NCBI RefSeq assembly: GCF_902809845.1
Contig: NZ_CADDWI010000008.1
Coordinates: 682,001-746,000, forward strand
DNA: 64,000 bases
Direction of reading: 5' to 3'
From: Chelativorans sp. Marseille-P2723
GTDB taxonomy: Bacteria > Pseudomonadota > Alphaproteobacteria > Rhizobiales > Rhizobiaceae
Shown: positions 19,317 through 28,121 of the stretch, piece by piece
How positions within the stretch are numbered: the stretch's first letter is position 1
Layout of the letters: each line of letters begins with the position of its first letter
Notes under the pieces: model-generated
What the model saw: only the letters and a program-made list of their open reading frames with translations
Told to the model about the DNA's origin: nothing
Databases searched by the model: none
Position numbers and translations under genes: made by a program

Positions 19317-19345
19317 TTGACCGGGATAAGGAGCCTCACTATGTT
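19317..19345 (+). promoter_or_regulatory. Promoter of tRNA-Lys
   Basis: TTGACC (19317-19322) and TATGTT (19340-19345) are separated by exactly 17 bp, a good vegetative-sigma promoter, and the tRNA begins 33 bp after the -10 box. Confidence 0.65.
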
Positions 19346-19378
19346 CCGCCGCACTTCGCTGGGGTCCATTCCCCGCGC

Positions 19379-19454
19379 GAGCGCGTAGCTCAGCCGGTAG
19401 AGCAACTGACTTTTAATCAGTAGGTCCAGGGTTCGAATCCCTGCGCGCTCACCA
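19379..19454 (+). tRNA. tRNA-Lys (anticodon TTT)
   Basis: A 76-nt cloverleaf with acceptor GAGCGCG (19379-19385) pairing CGCGCTC (19444-19450), anticodon stem CTGAC/GTCAG-type around loop CTTTTAA, T-arm GTTCGAATC, and encoded CCA. The anticodon TTT reads lysine. Confidence 0.97.
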
Positions 19455-19492
19455 TCGACATCATGGCCCGTTCTGGACACATGGGTTACATT

Positions 19493-19600
19493 TTATACCG
19501 ACGACATGGGTAACAACCTTGTGCCGAGCGGGTTGTCGATAGTTTGCAAGGTCGTCTGCTCCAGGTCGCTATATCCCAGATCATAGTGCATGAATCTCAG
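19493..19600 (-). pseudogene. Remnant of IS481-family transposase (C-terminal end)
   Basis: On the minus strand the translation FMHYDLGYSDLEQTTLQ then IDNPLGTRLLPMS resembles the last 35 or so residues of IS481-type integrase-core transposases, and the sequence after the stop contains TGTAACCCATGT, like the terminal repeats of such elements. The rest of the transposase is missing. The fragment begins about 40 bp after the 3' end of tRNA-Lys, a frequent integration boundary. Family match is from memory of the characteristic C terminus. Confidence 0.65.
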
Positions 19601-20014
19601 GGGCGAAATTTCAACGTCCGCCTCCTTTGCTCGGAGGCTTCGACAAGCCGTTGCGCTCGGGACACGGATCGCCCCTGCATGCAGACGCGGCTTCAACCAG
19701 GATATCCTCGTCGTGAAGGCCGGCAGCGCCCAGCCGTCATATCTTCTTGAAGATGGCTGTAGAGCTTCAGCGGTTGCTCATGGCGGGGGGCCAAACGATC
19801 AAAGCGCTCCTGCTGCGGGCATTCGTACCCGCGGCGGTTGTTAGCATATCCAGACCGCATTCCCTGCACTGCTCCAGATCTTGTCGCGCTAACGCAATGC
19901 ATTCGGTACTCCCAAGCAGCCACTCATCCACCTGTTTGACGGCCGTGCCTCTTTACAGGAGGTTGAGCGCGGGCAATCTAGACGTGTATCGCAATTTACT
20001 CAAACAGGTTTGCA
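19601..20014. other. Non-coding or decayed stretch downstream of IS481 remnant
   Basis: About 400 bp with no convincing gene. Short open frames on both strands exist (for example a 76-codon minus-strand frame from 19923) but they match nothing I know and lack ribosome binding sites. Together with the IS481 remnant this looks like the eroded edge of an old insertion next to tRNA-Lys. Confidence 0.5.
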
Positions 20015-20242
20015 ATGGCGCGCAAGAAGTCCGTACAGAAAACGAAAAGCGAAGGGTCCGGCCGCCGGGTGATCCGCACCGCCCATATTCATTGGATCTG
20101 GGTTGCGCTGGCAACAGGGCTGCTGTTCGGAGGTACGTCCGGCTATTTCGTCGGACAGGCGACGTCGAATGGTAACGGCATGATCGTCGACCGTTACGGG
20201 CGCACGCCGGGCAATCCCCATTACGGCCACAACCATCCATGA
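20015..20242 (+). CDS. Small single-pass membrane protein, hypothetical
   Basis: A 75-residue protein: a very basic N terminus (MARKKSVQKTKSEGSGRR), one transmembrane helix (about residues 27-48, WVALATGLLFGGTSGYFVG) with glycine zipper spacing, and a short polar tail rich in His/Gly/Pro. The ribosome-binding region is weak (no clear GGAG before ATG 20015). Positive-inside topology suggests the tail faces the periplasm. Function unknown; I do not recognise a family. It converges on the nnr gene, whose stop is 9 bp beyond. Confidence 0.6.
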   Translation: MARKKSVQKTKSEGSGRRVIRTAHIHWIWVALATGLLFGGTSGYFVGQATSNGNGMIVDRYGRTPGNPHYGHNHP

Positions 20243-20251
20243 TCGGTGGCT

Positions 20252-21743
20252 TCACCGTTCCTGAAGCTGCTCCTTGAGGATACGCGGCAGCAGATCCGGA
20301 AGGTCCTCCGCCACCAAACCCGCACCGAAGAAACGCCCAGCCTCCGCGTGCAGCCAGACAGCGGCCGAGGCTGCATCGAATGCCTCCATCCCCTGCCCCA
20401 CCAGTCCGGCGATCATGCCCGCCAATACGTCCCCCGAGCCTGCGGTTGCAAGATAGGGCGTGCCATTCGTGTTGATGGCAGCCGACCCATCAGGTGCGGC
20501 GATTACCGTATCGGCGCCCTTCAGCACCAGAACGGCACCGCTGCGGGCTGCCGCCTGCCGCGCCCTTTCGAGCTTGGACAGGGTGTCGTCGTCGGCAAGA
20601 TCAGGAAAAAGACGACCAAATTCCCCGCTGTGCGGAGTCAGCACAAGCGCGCCACCGGCCTTCCCGGCGGCCTTGAAGAGGCGTTCCGGCTCGCTTGAAA
20701 ATGCCGTGATACCATCGGCATCCAGCACCAGATGCGCAGCTTCGCTGCCGGTTTGCCCCAGCACGAACTCGGTAAAGGAGCGCGTCCGCTCCCCCACTCC
20801 GAAACCGGGACCCAGCACATAGGCCGCTGGGTTGCGCTCCCGATGGAAACCGATCAGATCGTCCTCGTCCTCGGCGCGGCGAAGCATGATCGCCGTCAGA
20901 TGCATCGCGTTGACGGCAAGCGCGGCAGCGGGCGACAGGACCGTCACCGCTCCTGCGCCGACGCGCGCAGCGCCGCGGCCGCGCCGCCCCCGTCGTCATC
21001 GCTCCTCCGGAGAAAACGGCCACATGGCCGCGCAGATACTTGTGCGCTTCTTCCGCCGGGCGCGGCAGGAGCGACTGCCAAAGGGCTGGCGCATTCTCCC
21101 GACATTTCGGGGCAATCTCTGCAAGAACCACGCTACCAATGCCAATGTCGGCAAGAAGGACCTCACCGCAGAACGCGCGGCCCGGGTAAAGAAGATGCCC
21201 CGGCTTCTTGCGGAAGAAGGTGACCGTAACGTCGGCGGCGGCAGCGGTTCCAAGCACCTGGCCACTCTCACCGGAAATGCCCGATGGCAGGTCGACGGCA
21301 AGCACCGGTACGGAGCTCATCGCGATCCTCTCCAGCGCGTCGGCGTAAACGCCCTCAATCGGCTTTGACAGGCCAGCTCCAAACAGCGCATCTACGACGA
21401 CCCAGCCCGCCTCTGGCCGGAAGCCGGAAAGATCCGACGCACCAACAGGACAGGATGCAGCCGCGCGGGCTGCATCACCACCGGGCCAGGGCTCGGCATG
21501 CCGCCATATCTTTACGGAAAGGCCGCGCTCGTAGAGCAAGCGCGCTACCACATAGCCGTCGCCACCATTGTTTCCAGGTCCGCAGAGAACGTCGAAGCCC
21601 AGTGCCCCGGGAAACCGCTGCAGCAGCTCCGCCGCGATCATTGTGCCGGCATTCAACATGAGGCGATAGGTGTCGAATGGCCCTGCCTTGGCGGTGAGCC
21701 TGTCCGCTTGAGTCATTTCTTGCGGCAACAGAACTTCGTACAT
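20252..21743 (-). pseudogene. nnr: Bifunctional NAD(P)H-hydrate epimerase / ADP-dependent dehydratase, frameshifted
   Basis: This YjeF-type repair enzyme would convert damaged NAD(P)HX back to NAD(P)H. The N-terminal epimerase domain reads normally from ATG 21743 (DVLCGPGNNGGDGYVVARLL; VVDALFGAGLSKP; VLAVDLPSGISGESG). The dehydratase domain begins (KYLRGHVAVFSGGAMTTGAAR) and then leaves frame near 20970-20985; the correct continuation (RVGAGAVTVLSPAAALAVNA, PHSGEFGRLFPDLADDD, TAGSGDVLAGMIAGL) lies in another frame ending at 20252. By comparison with the family motif, about 8 bp seem to be missing inside a GC-only run. Either the gene is broken, leaving an epimerase with a wrong tail, or the assembly has an error there. 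ATG 21743 is preferred because of AGAGAGGC upstream. Confidence 0.88.
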
Positions 21744-21965
21744 GGCTTGCCTCTCTCGCGGCAGAATATGGCCTGCGGAAGCCTCGTCGTAAATCCTGCG
21801 CATGAGATTGCCTAACTTTTCGGCAAAATGCGCAAACTTTCACCATCAGTGAAGGCAGGTTCAAGCGCCCTGTGCCCCTGATGCGGCCCGATTCTCTTCC
21901 TACGCCCTCAAAAAAGATGGCCGTCAGCGAACCTTTCCTCATCTGCCAGCGTCTTGTTCAAAAGT

Positions 21966-21982
21966 GGCATGGATCCTGCTTT
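21966..21982 (+). promoter_or_regulatory. Sigma-54-type promoter of glnBA
   Basis: TGGCATGGATCCTGCTT matches the -24/-12 consensus TGGCACG-N4-TTGC: GG at 21967-21968 and GC at 21979-21980 are separated by exactly 10 bp. Transcription would start about 45 bp before glnB. RpoN/NtrC control of glnBA is well known in rhizobia. No clear NtrC box was found upstream. Confidence 0.7.
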
Positions 21983-22034
21983 GAATCAGCGGAGCGAGGA
22001 TCCAACCGTTTTCTCAGCAATCGGAGTCCGCTGA

Positions 22035-22376
<342 letters not shown>

Positions 22377-22439
22377 CAGACGCCGAACTGGCCAAACAGA
22401 CGATTGTACCCACCATCATTCACGGGGATTAAACGTAAA

Positions 22440-23849
22440 ATGACGACTGCACAGGACATTCTGCAACGTATCAAGGATGAGGATATCAAATTCGTCGACC
22501 TCCGCTTTACGGACCCGAAAGGCAAGCTTCAGCATGTGACCATGGACGTCCAGGGGGTGGACGAGGACATGTTCGCCGACGGCGTGATGTTCGATGGATC
22601 CTCCATCGGCGGTTGGAGAGCCATCAATGAATCCGACATGGTTCTGATGCCGGAGCCCGAGACGGCACACATCGATCCCTTCTACGCTCAATCGACGCTG
22701 GCCATCATCTGCGACATCCTCGACCCGGTTTCCGGCGAAGCCTACAATCGCGATCCACGCGGGACGGCCAAGAAGGCTGAAGCTTATCTGAGGTCCGAGG
22801 GAATTGGCGATACGGCCTTCTTCGGCCCGGAGGCCGAGTTCTTCGTATTCGACGACGTGAAATACAAGGCCGATCCCTACAACACGGGCTTCAAGCTCGA
22901 TTCCACAGAGCTTCCCTCCAATGATGACAGGAACTACGAGACGGGCAATCTCGGTCACCGCCCGCGCGTCAAGGGTGGCTACTTTCCCGTTCCGCCAGTC
23001 GATTCGGCACAGGACATGCGCTCCGAGATGCTCTCCGTTCTGACGGAGATGGGTTTGGTGGTGGAAAAGCATCACCACGAAGTTGCAGCCGCCCAGCACG
23101 AACTTGGCATCAAGTTCGACACGCTGGTGCGCAATGCAGACAAGATGCAGATTTACAAATATGCCGTGCACCAGGTGGCGAATGCCTACGGCAAGACAGC
23201 CACCTTCATGCCCAAGCCCATCTATGGCGACAACGGCTCGGGCATGCACGTCCACCAGTCTATCTGGAAGGACGGCAAGCCTACCTTTGCAGGCAATGAA
23301 TATGCCGGCCTGTCCGAGACTTGCCTTTACTATATCGGCGGCATCATCAAGCATGCCAGGGCGATCAACGCCTTCGCCAACCCGTCCACCAATTCCTACA
23401 AGCGCCTGGTGCCAGGCTTCGAGGCCCCCGTGCTCCTTGCATATTCGGCACGTAACCGGTCGGCCTCCTGCCGCATCCCCTTCGGCTCCTCGCCGAAGTC
23501 CAAGCGCGTGGAAGTGCGCTTCCCCGACCCGATGGCAAATCCCTATCTTGCCTTCGCCGCGCTGCTGATGGCAGGCCTTGACGGTATCAAGAACAAGATA
23601 CATCCCGGCCCAGCAATGGACAAGGATCTCTACGACCTTCCCGCCAAGGAGCTGAAAACGGTGCCCACCGTCTCCAGTTCGCTGCGCGAGGCGCTGATGA
23701 ATCTCGACAAGGATCGCGCTTTCCTGAAGGCTGGCGGGGTCTTCGACGATGACCAGATAGATGCATATATCGAGCTCAAAATGGCGGAAGTATTGCGCTT
23801 CGAAATGACGCCGCACCCGGTCGAGTTCGACATGTACTATTCAGCCTGA
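22440..23849 (+). CDS. glnA: Glutamine synthetase type I
   Basis: GlnA condenses ammonia and glutamate to glutamine with ATP. The 469-residue protein has the beta-grasp N-domain ([19 protein letters not shown]), the catalytic signatures [16 protein letters not shown], the motif [12 protein letters not shown], and NRSASCRIP. The adenylylated tyrosine region is NLDKDR-proximal DLYDLP. The ORF extends 12 codons upstream, but ATG 22440 is the family start. Co-transcribed with glnB; followed by a good terminator. A dodecamer regulated by GlnE adenylylation is expected (family knowledge). Confidence 0.98.
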   Translation: MTTAQDILQRIKDEDIKFVDLRFTDPKGKLQHVTMDVQGVDEDMFADGVMFDGSSIGGWRAINESDMVLMPEPETAHIDPFYAQSTLAIICDILDPVSGEAYNRDPRGTAKKAEAYLRSEGIGDTAFFGPEAEFFVFDDVKYKADPYNTGFKLDSTELPSNDDRNYETGNLGHRPRVKGGYFPVPPVDSAQDMRSEMLSVLTEMGLVVEKHHHEVAAAQHELGIKFDTLVRNADKMQIYKYAVHQVANAYGKTATFMPKPIYGDNGSGMHVHQSIWKDGKPTFAGNEYAGLSETCLYYIGGIIKHARAINAFANPSTNSYKRLVPGFEAPVLLAYSARNRSASCRIPFGSSPKSKRVEVRFPDPMANPYLAFAALLMAGLDGIKNKIHPGPAMDKDLYDLPAKELKTVPTVSSSLREALMNLDKDRAFLKAGGVFDDDQIDAYIELKMAEVLRFEMTPHPVEFDMYYSA

Positions 23850-23868
23850 TTTCGCCTCGTCAGTCACG

Positions 23869-23901
23869 AAAAACCCCGGGCATCCCAACCCGGGGTTCTT
23901 T
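23869..23901 (+). terminator. Rho-independent terminator of glnBA
   Basis: Perfect stem CCCCGGG (23874-23880) / CCCGGGG (23889-23895) with an 8-base loop, preceded by AAAAA and followed by TTCTTT, 25 bases after the glnA stop. Confidence 0.85.
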
Positions 23902-23935
23902 CATGCGGAAGGACGACGTTGGCCGCCGTCGAAGT

Positions 23936-24535
23936 TCACATCACCCCGATCGACCACTCGACGATTTCGGCGGCCACAGCCTGGAATGCCCGGTCGAGAG
24001 CGGCCACGAATGCAGGATCGCTCCGTGCGCCTGCAAGGCTTGCCGTTGCGAAGAAGCTGCGCGAGGCCCGGACCTGGCCGTTACGGTCGTTCAGGACGCG
24101 CACGAATAGCTCCACCACGGCCTGCCCTCCGCCTGGGCGTACCTCGAAGCCACGTATCTCAACGATGATCTGATAATCAATAGCCAGCCCGTCGCCCGGT
24201 CGGCCGACACCGCCGAGCGCGCCGGAATGCTGATAGGCCGCAACGAGGCCCGACTGCACCAGGCGCGGCAGCCGGTCCGACCAGCGCGCGCCCTCCAGAA
24301 GCTGCACCGCACCGCCCGGGGTGCGTATGGCGATATCCTCTCCATCGAGAATCTTAAGAGCCGTGGGCTCGGGCACCAGTATTTGCGTGCGTGGCAAGCG
24401 GCGTGGCACCTGTGCAACCGGCGCCGTAAGATCGTAGACATCCACCGGAGCAGGACCGAACCCGGGGATTGCCGCACATCCGCCAAGCATCAGGCTCAAT
24501 GCCAGCAGCCCGCCATTAGCACGTCTTACTGCCAA
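23936..24535 (-). CDS. ABC-type transport auxiliary lipoprotein (PqiC/MlaD-associated)
   Basis: A 199-residue lipoprotein: signal with lipobox LMLGGCAAI, lipidated Cys near residue 20, then the ABC-type transport auxiliary domain (DUF330/PqiC-like) recognised by YDLTAP near the mature N terminus, ILVPEPTAL, and the later FVRVLNDRNGQVRASRSF with alternating strand-helix pattern. These lipoproteins accompany MCE transporters and form an outer-membrane or periplasmic partner of the MlaD-like protein. It is the last gene of the mlaE-mlaF-mlaD-lipoprotein operon, 66 bp after mlaD. Confident at family level; exact localisation is inferred. Confidence 0.88.
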   Translation of the reverse strand: MAVRRANGGLLALSLMLGGCAAIPGFGPAPVDVYDLTAPVAQVPRRLPRTQILVPEPTALKILDGEDIAIRTPGGAVQLLEGARWSDRLPRLVQSGLVAAYQHSGALGGVGRPGDGLAIDYQIIVEIRGFEVRPGGGQAVVELFVRVLNDRNGQVRASRSFFATASLAGARSDPAFVAALDRAFQAVAAEIVEWSIGVM

Positions 24536-24601
24536 CCCGCTGCTCCTGACCCAATGATCCCCCGCTTGGCTCGTTTCTTTTGGGGAGGTGATAGTCGCTT
24601 G

Positions 24602-25975
24602 TCAACGGCGGGTGCGGCTGTCGTAGCGGCGGACCGTGCCTTCCCCCCCGGTAATAATCCTCTGCGGGTTCTGCTCGAATTCCGTGATTGCCCGCTCAAT
24701 CCGGGCGATTGACCGCCGCCCCTCGCTGACCAGCGATTCGATCTCACGCAACCCTTTGCCGGAGAAACGCGACAACCCTTCTGTGATGGGTCCCACCCTC
24801 GAATTGAGCGTTTCTGCCATTTCCCGGAACTCCGCCAGCGTGGCGCTGGCCTCGGCAAAAAGGTCCTCGCCTTCACCCGAACCCAACAGGCTGTCGAGCT
24901 TCGCCAGAACTCCGTCGACCCGCACGGACGCCGCATTGAGGCGGCTGGCAAGCTCGCTTGCGTCCGAGATGAACCGGTCAATATCTTCGGTGCGCCCTCC
25001 CACCGTTTCACTTACCCGCGCAATATCCTCTGACGCGCGGCTGAAGGCGGCGCTTGCATTTTGGAAATTGTCCACCGCGCGCGCTACGCTTTCAGGCTCG
25101 ACCTCCGTCACCAACGTGTCGATTCTGGACAGCGTCTCGTTGGCATTCTGCGCGAAGGTGTTGATGGATGCGACTGTCTCATCCACTCCTGCGATAATGC
25201 CGTTCAGTTGCTCCCCGGCCTCGTTCAGCCGGGTGGTAAACTGGTTCATGTTTTCCACAACTTTTGCGACCTGCTCTCGGTCAACCGCCTCTATGAGGCT
25301 TTCCGCAGCGGACAGGGTCGAATCAAGCCGTTCAGAGACATTGCCGATGGTTCCTGACAGTGCACCCAGATTGTCGAGGAAGCTATCAATCCCATCCGCA
25401 TTGCGCGCCAATGCTTCGGAAAATCTTTCCACGTTCCTAACGGTGTCCGTCACAGGACCGCGAGCATCGGAAAGAATTACATCCAGTGTTTCAAGCACGG
25501 AGTCGGCCCGCGCAAGCACGCTGGGCGCGGTCTGCAGAAGATCGGTCACAGCAGACGGGCTTGCGGTGATCTCGGCAATGCTGCCCTGTTCCTCTGCCAG
25601 ATCCAGTAGGTTCTGCTCCTGCGGATTACCGCCCTTCAGTTCAATATTGGCCTGGCCCGTAAGACCGGCGAGCCCCACATCCGCCCTTGTCGAGGCCGTG
25701 ATCGGTGTCAGCCGATCGACCTGAGCATCGGCGATTGCCACGCTTGGATTGTTGATGTCGAGGTAAACGCGGCGGATGTTGCCGACAGGAACGCCATTGA
25801 ACAGGACAAGACTGCTGGCGCTCAGCCCCGAAGCCGATCCGGGAATGCGGAAACGCAGGGGCGCCTTTTCCCCCCTTTCGCCGATCCCCGCCGTCCAGTA
25901 GACAAAACCGAATGCAGCGAGCACGGCCAGGACGGTGAAGATGCCGACGATAACGTAATTGGCCCTTGTTTCCAT
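24602..25975 (-). CDS. mlaD: MCE-domain periplasmic lipid-transport protein, MlaD-type
   Basis: The 457-residue protein is anchored by one N-terminal helix (VIVGIFTVLAVLAAFGFVY), then an MCE domain (about 40-120, with FRIPGSASGLSASSLVLFNG and LTGQANIELKGG), then a long alpha-helical, Ser/Thr/Asn-rich coil (about 140-430). That layout fits the long-tailed MCE proteins whose helices form a tube across the periplasm, more like PqiB/Mce1A-type than short E. coli MlaD. It presumably carries phospholipid between membranes with the permease and ATPase encoded upstream. The gap to the ATPase gene is 26 bp. Confidence 0.92.
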   Translation of the reverse strand: METRANYVIVGIFTVLAVLAAFGFVYWTAGIGERGEKAPLRFRIPGSASGLSASSLVLFNGVPVGNIRRVYLDINNPSVAIADAQVDRLTPITASTRADVGLAGLTGQANIELKGGNPQEQNLLDLAEEQGSIAEITASPSAVTDLLQTAPSVLARADSVLETLDVILSDARGPVTDTVRNVERFSEALARNADGIDSFLDNLGALSGTIGNVSERLDSTLSAAESLIEAVDREQVAKVVENMNQFTTRLNEAGEQLNGIIAGVDETVASINTFAQNANETLSRIDTLVTEVEPESVARAVDNFQNASAAFSRASEDIARVSETVGGRTEDIDRFISDASELASRLNAASVRVDGVLAKLDSLLGSGEGEDLFAEASATLAEFREMAETLNSRVGPITEGLSRFSGKGLREIESLVSEGRRSIARIERAITEFEQNPQRIITGGEGTVRRYDSRTRR

Positions 25976-26001
25976 TTACCTATACATCTTTCACTGTCAT
26001 C

Positions 26002-26829
26002 TCAGCGTACGATCCTTCTAGCGCGTTTGCCCCGGAAATAGGATTCTACCCACGGCTCCTTGCTCGCCATCATGTCCTCCACCGTACCTTCGAGCAGGAC
26101 GCGCTTCTTGCCGAGGACAGCGATGCGGTCGCAGACTGTCAGCAGGCTGTCGAGGTCGTGCGTAACCATATAGACGGTTAAGCCCATAGTATCCCGCATT
26201 TTTGCAACGAGCTCGTCGAAATCCGCTGCCCCTATCGGATCGAGGCCGGAGGTCGGCTCGTCCAGAAAAACAATATCCGGATCAAGCGCAAGAGCGCGGG
26301 CAAGCGCGGCCCGCTTGATCATTCCGCCCGAAAGCTCGGAGGGGAACTTGGTTGCTGCATCACGCGGCAGGCCGACCAACTCGATCTTGAGCAGCGCCAG
26401 TTCGTTCATCAGCGTCTTGGGCAGGTCGAGATACTCGCGCATGGGCACCTGGATGTTCTCCAGCACCGTGAGGGCAGAAAACAGTGCACCATGCTGAAAC
26501 AAAACGCCCTGACGCATGTCGATCTGCATGCGCTCGGCATCATCGAGCGTTTCCAGCGTATTGCCGAACATCCGAATCGTGCCGGTCTGTTTGGGTACCA
26601 GACCAAGAATGGTTCGCAGCAAGACGGATTTGCCTGAACCCGAAGCACCAACGAAACCCAGTATCTCACCGCGATAGACATCCAGCGACAGGTTCTCAAG
26701 TACCGTCGTCGCGCCAAAGCGAACGGTGATATTCCGGGCCTCCAGAACGGTCTTGCGCTCTTCCGCCTTGCTTCCGCTCTGCATGGCAAGTGCATCGTCG
26801 TTATCGGCGCTTTTTCCTGTCCTGGGCAT
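26002..26829 (-). CDS. mlaF: MlaF-type ABC transporter ATP-binding protein
   Basis: This 275-residue ATPase powers the MCE lipid transporter. Walker A is VGASGSGKSVLL, the signature LSGGMIKRAALARAL, and Walker B DIVFLDEPTSGLDPIG. The open frame runs 106 codons further upstream in nonsense inside mlaE; the true start is ATG 26829, which overlaps the mlaE stop as TGATG, so the pair is translationally coupled. It belongs to the operon with the permease upstream and the MCE protein downstream. Confidence 0.95.
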   Translation of the reverse strand: MPRTGKSADNDDALAMQSGSKAEERKTVLEARNITVRFGATTVLENLSLDVYRGEILGFVGASGSGKSVLLRTILGLVPKQTGTIRMFGNTLETLDDAERMQIDMRQGVLFQHGALFSALTVLENIQVPMREYLDLPKTLMNELALLKIELVGLPRDAATKFPSELSGGMIKRAALARALALDPDIVFLDEPTSGLDPIGAADFDELVAKMRDTMGLTVYMVTHDLDSLLTVCDRIAVLGKKRVLLEGTVEDMMASKEPWVESYFRGKRARRIVR

Positions 26830-28016
26830 CAGAAGTCTATCGCGGCATAGAACATCGCAAACAGCCCATCTACAACGATGACAATGAAGATCGCCTTCAC
26901 GACGGAAGTGGTAACGTGATTTCCTAGCGATTCGGCACTGCCGCCAACCTTCATTCCTTCGACCGAAGCAATAATGCCAACGATCATCGCCATGAAAGGA
27001 GCCTTTATGAGGCCGGCGAAGATGGTGGTCAGGTCGATGGCCCCGCCCAGCCGGTCGACAAACGCCACCGGCGAGATACCCGAATAGAACCAAGCAACCA
27101 TCATGGCCCCGCCAAGGGCGGCGAAATTCGCGACGATGGTAAGGCACGGCAAAACGATGACAAGCGCGACCAGGCGCGGGAAGACAAGCACGCCAATCGG
27201 GTTAAGCCCGATCACCCTCAGCGCATCGACCTCCTCGCGCATCTTCATGGAGCCGATTTCGGCCGTGATTGCACTTCCAGAACGACCCGCAATCATGATT
27301 GCCGTGAGGAGTACGCCTAACTCCCTGAGGATGAGGATACCCACCAGGTCCACTACGAAGATCTCGGCGCCGAAAAAGCGGAGCTGGAATGCTCCCTGCT
27401 GGGCAATAATGGCTCCAACGATGGCCGACATCAGCACGATGATCGGCACCGCGCCAACGCCCATCCGGTCGATCTGATGGACTATTGCCGCCGGGTTCAC
27501 CGCGTGGCCGCGCCCGAGTTTCAGTTGTGCGCCGCTGATCGTCGCTCCGAGCATATGCATCCCATAAAGCAGATCGGCGCGAATGTTGTAGACAGTGGCG
27601 CCTATCGCGGCAAAGAACTCGGATAACATGGAATACCTGCGCCCATCCGGATGCAGTTCCGGCGCCATTGCAGCCGGCCCCACCGCTGCAAGGAGGATTC
27701 GGGCCGCGTCGGACACGCCAGCTAGTTCTACTTCAGCCCCGCGCCTGCGCTGCGCCGAAGCGAGCCGTTCCACCAGCCAGGCACCTGCTGTGTCGAGCTG
27801 ACGAATGCCTGAAAGATCGATGCGCAACCGCTGAAAATCGCGGCGCCTTCCAAGATCGTTCATTTGTCGATCCATGACGCCTGCCGTCTGTGTCGTCCAA
27901 GTGCCGAAAAGCCGGCAGTGAAGGACGTCCCCCTCGGCGTGCAGATCGACGCGCGTCAGATCGGGGGCCGACGGAATGTCGGGCGTAGTTCTTCTTGTCA
28001 GCGCCTTGAACACCAT
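26829..28016 (-). CDS. mlaE: MlaE-family lipid ABC permease with N-terminal STAS-like domain
   Basis: The 395-residue protein combines an N-terminal STAS-like region (about residues 20-115, with LHCRLFGTWTTQTAGVMD and QLDTAGAWLVERLASAQRR) with a MlaE permease domain of five or so transmembrane helices (LGVLLTAIMIAGRSGSAITAE is the signature loop). In E. coli the STAS module is a separate protein, MlaB; fusion to the permease is frequent in alphaproteobacteria. First gene of the operon, divergent from the epimerase gene at 28122. Confidence 0.93.
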   Translation of the reverse strand: MVFKALTRRTTPDIPSAPDLTRVDLHAEGDVLHCRLFGTWTTQTAGVMDRQMNDLGRRRDFQRLRIDLSGIRQLDTAGAWLVERLASAQRRRGAEVELAGVSDAARILLAAVGPAAMAPELHPDGRRYSMLSEFFAAIGATVYNIRADLLYGMHMLGATISGAQLKLGRGHAVNPAAIVHQIDRMGVGAVPIIVLMSAIVGAIIAQQGAFQLRFFGAEIFVVDLVGILILRELGVLLTAIMIAGRSGSAITAEIGSMKMREEVDALRVIGLNPIGVLVFPRLVALVIVLPCLTIVANFAALGGAMMVAWFYSGISPVAFVDRLGGAIDLTTIFAGLIKAPFMAMIVGIIASVEGMKVGGSAESLGNHVTTSVVKAIFIVIVVDGLFAMFYAAIDF

Positions 28017-28121
28017 AACGGCTATCCTTAGAGCGGAGTGGAAGAGAAGAAAACCTGCGTGAGGTAAAAGACGGGCAACAACCGCTCTTCTTCTCCTTCA
28101 CCCCAACTCCCGAGGTTGAGA

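Noticed and set aside
19693-19923. 76-codon minus-strand frame with YANNRRGYE
   Set aside because: No start signal and no homologue that I recognise; likely chance frame in decayed DNA.
21840-21960. NtrC-binding dyad upstream of glnB
   Set aside because: Only weak partial matches to TGCACC...GGTGCA; not reported as a site.
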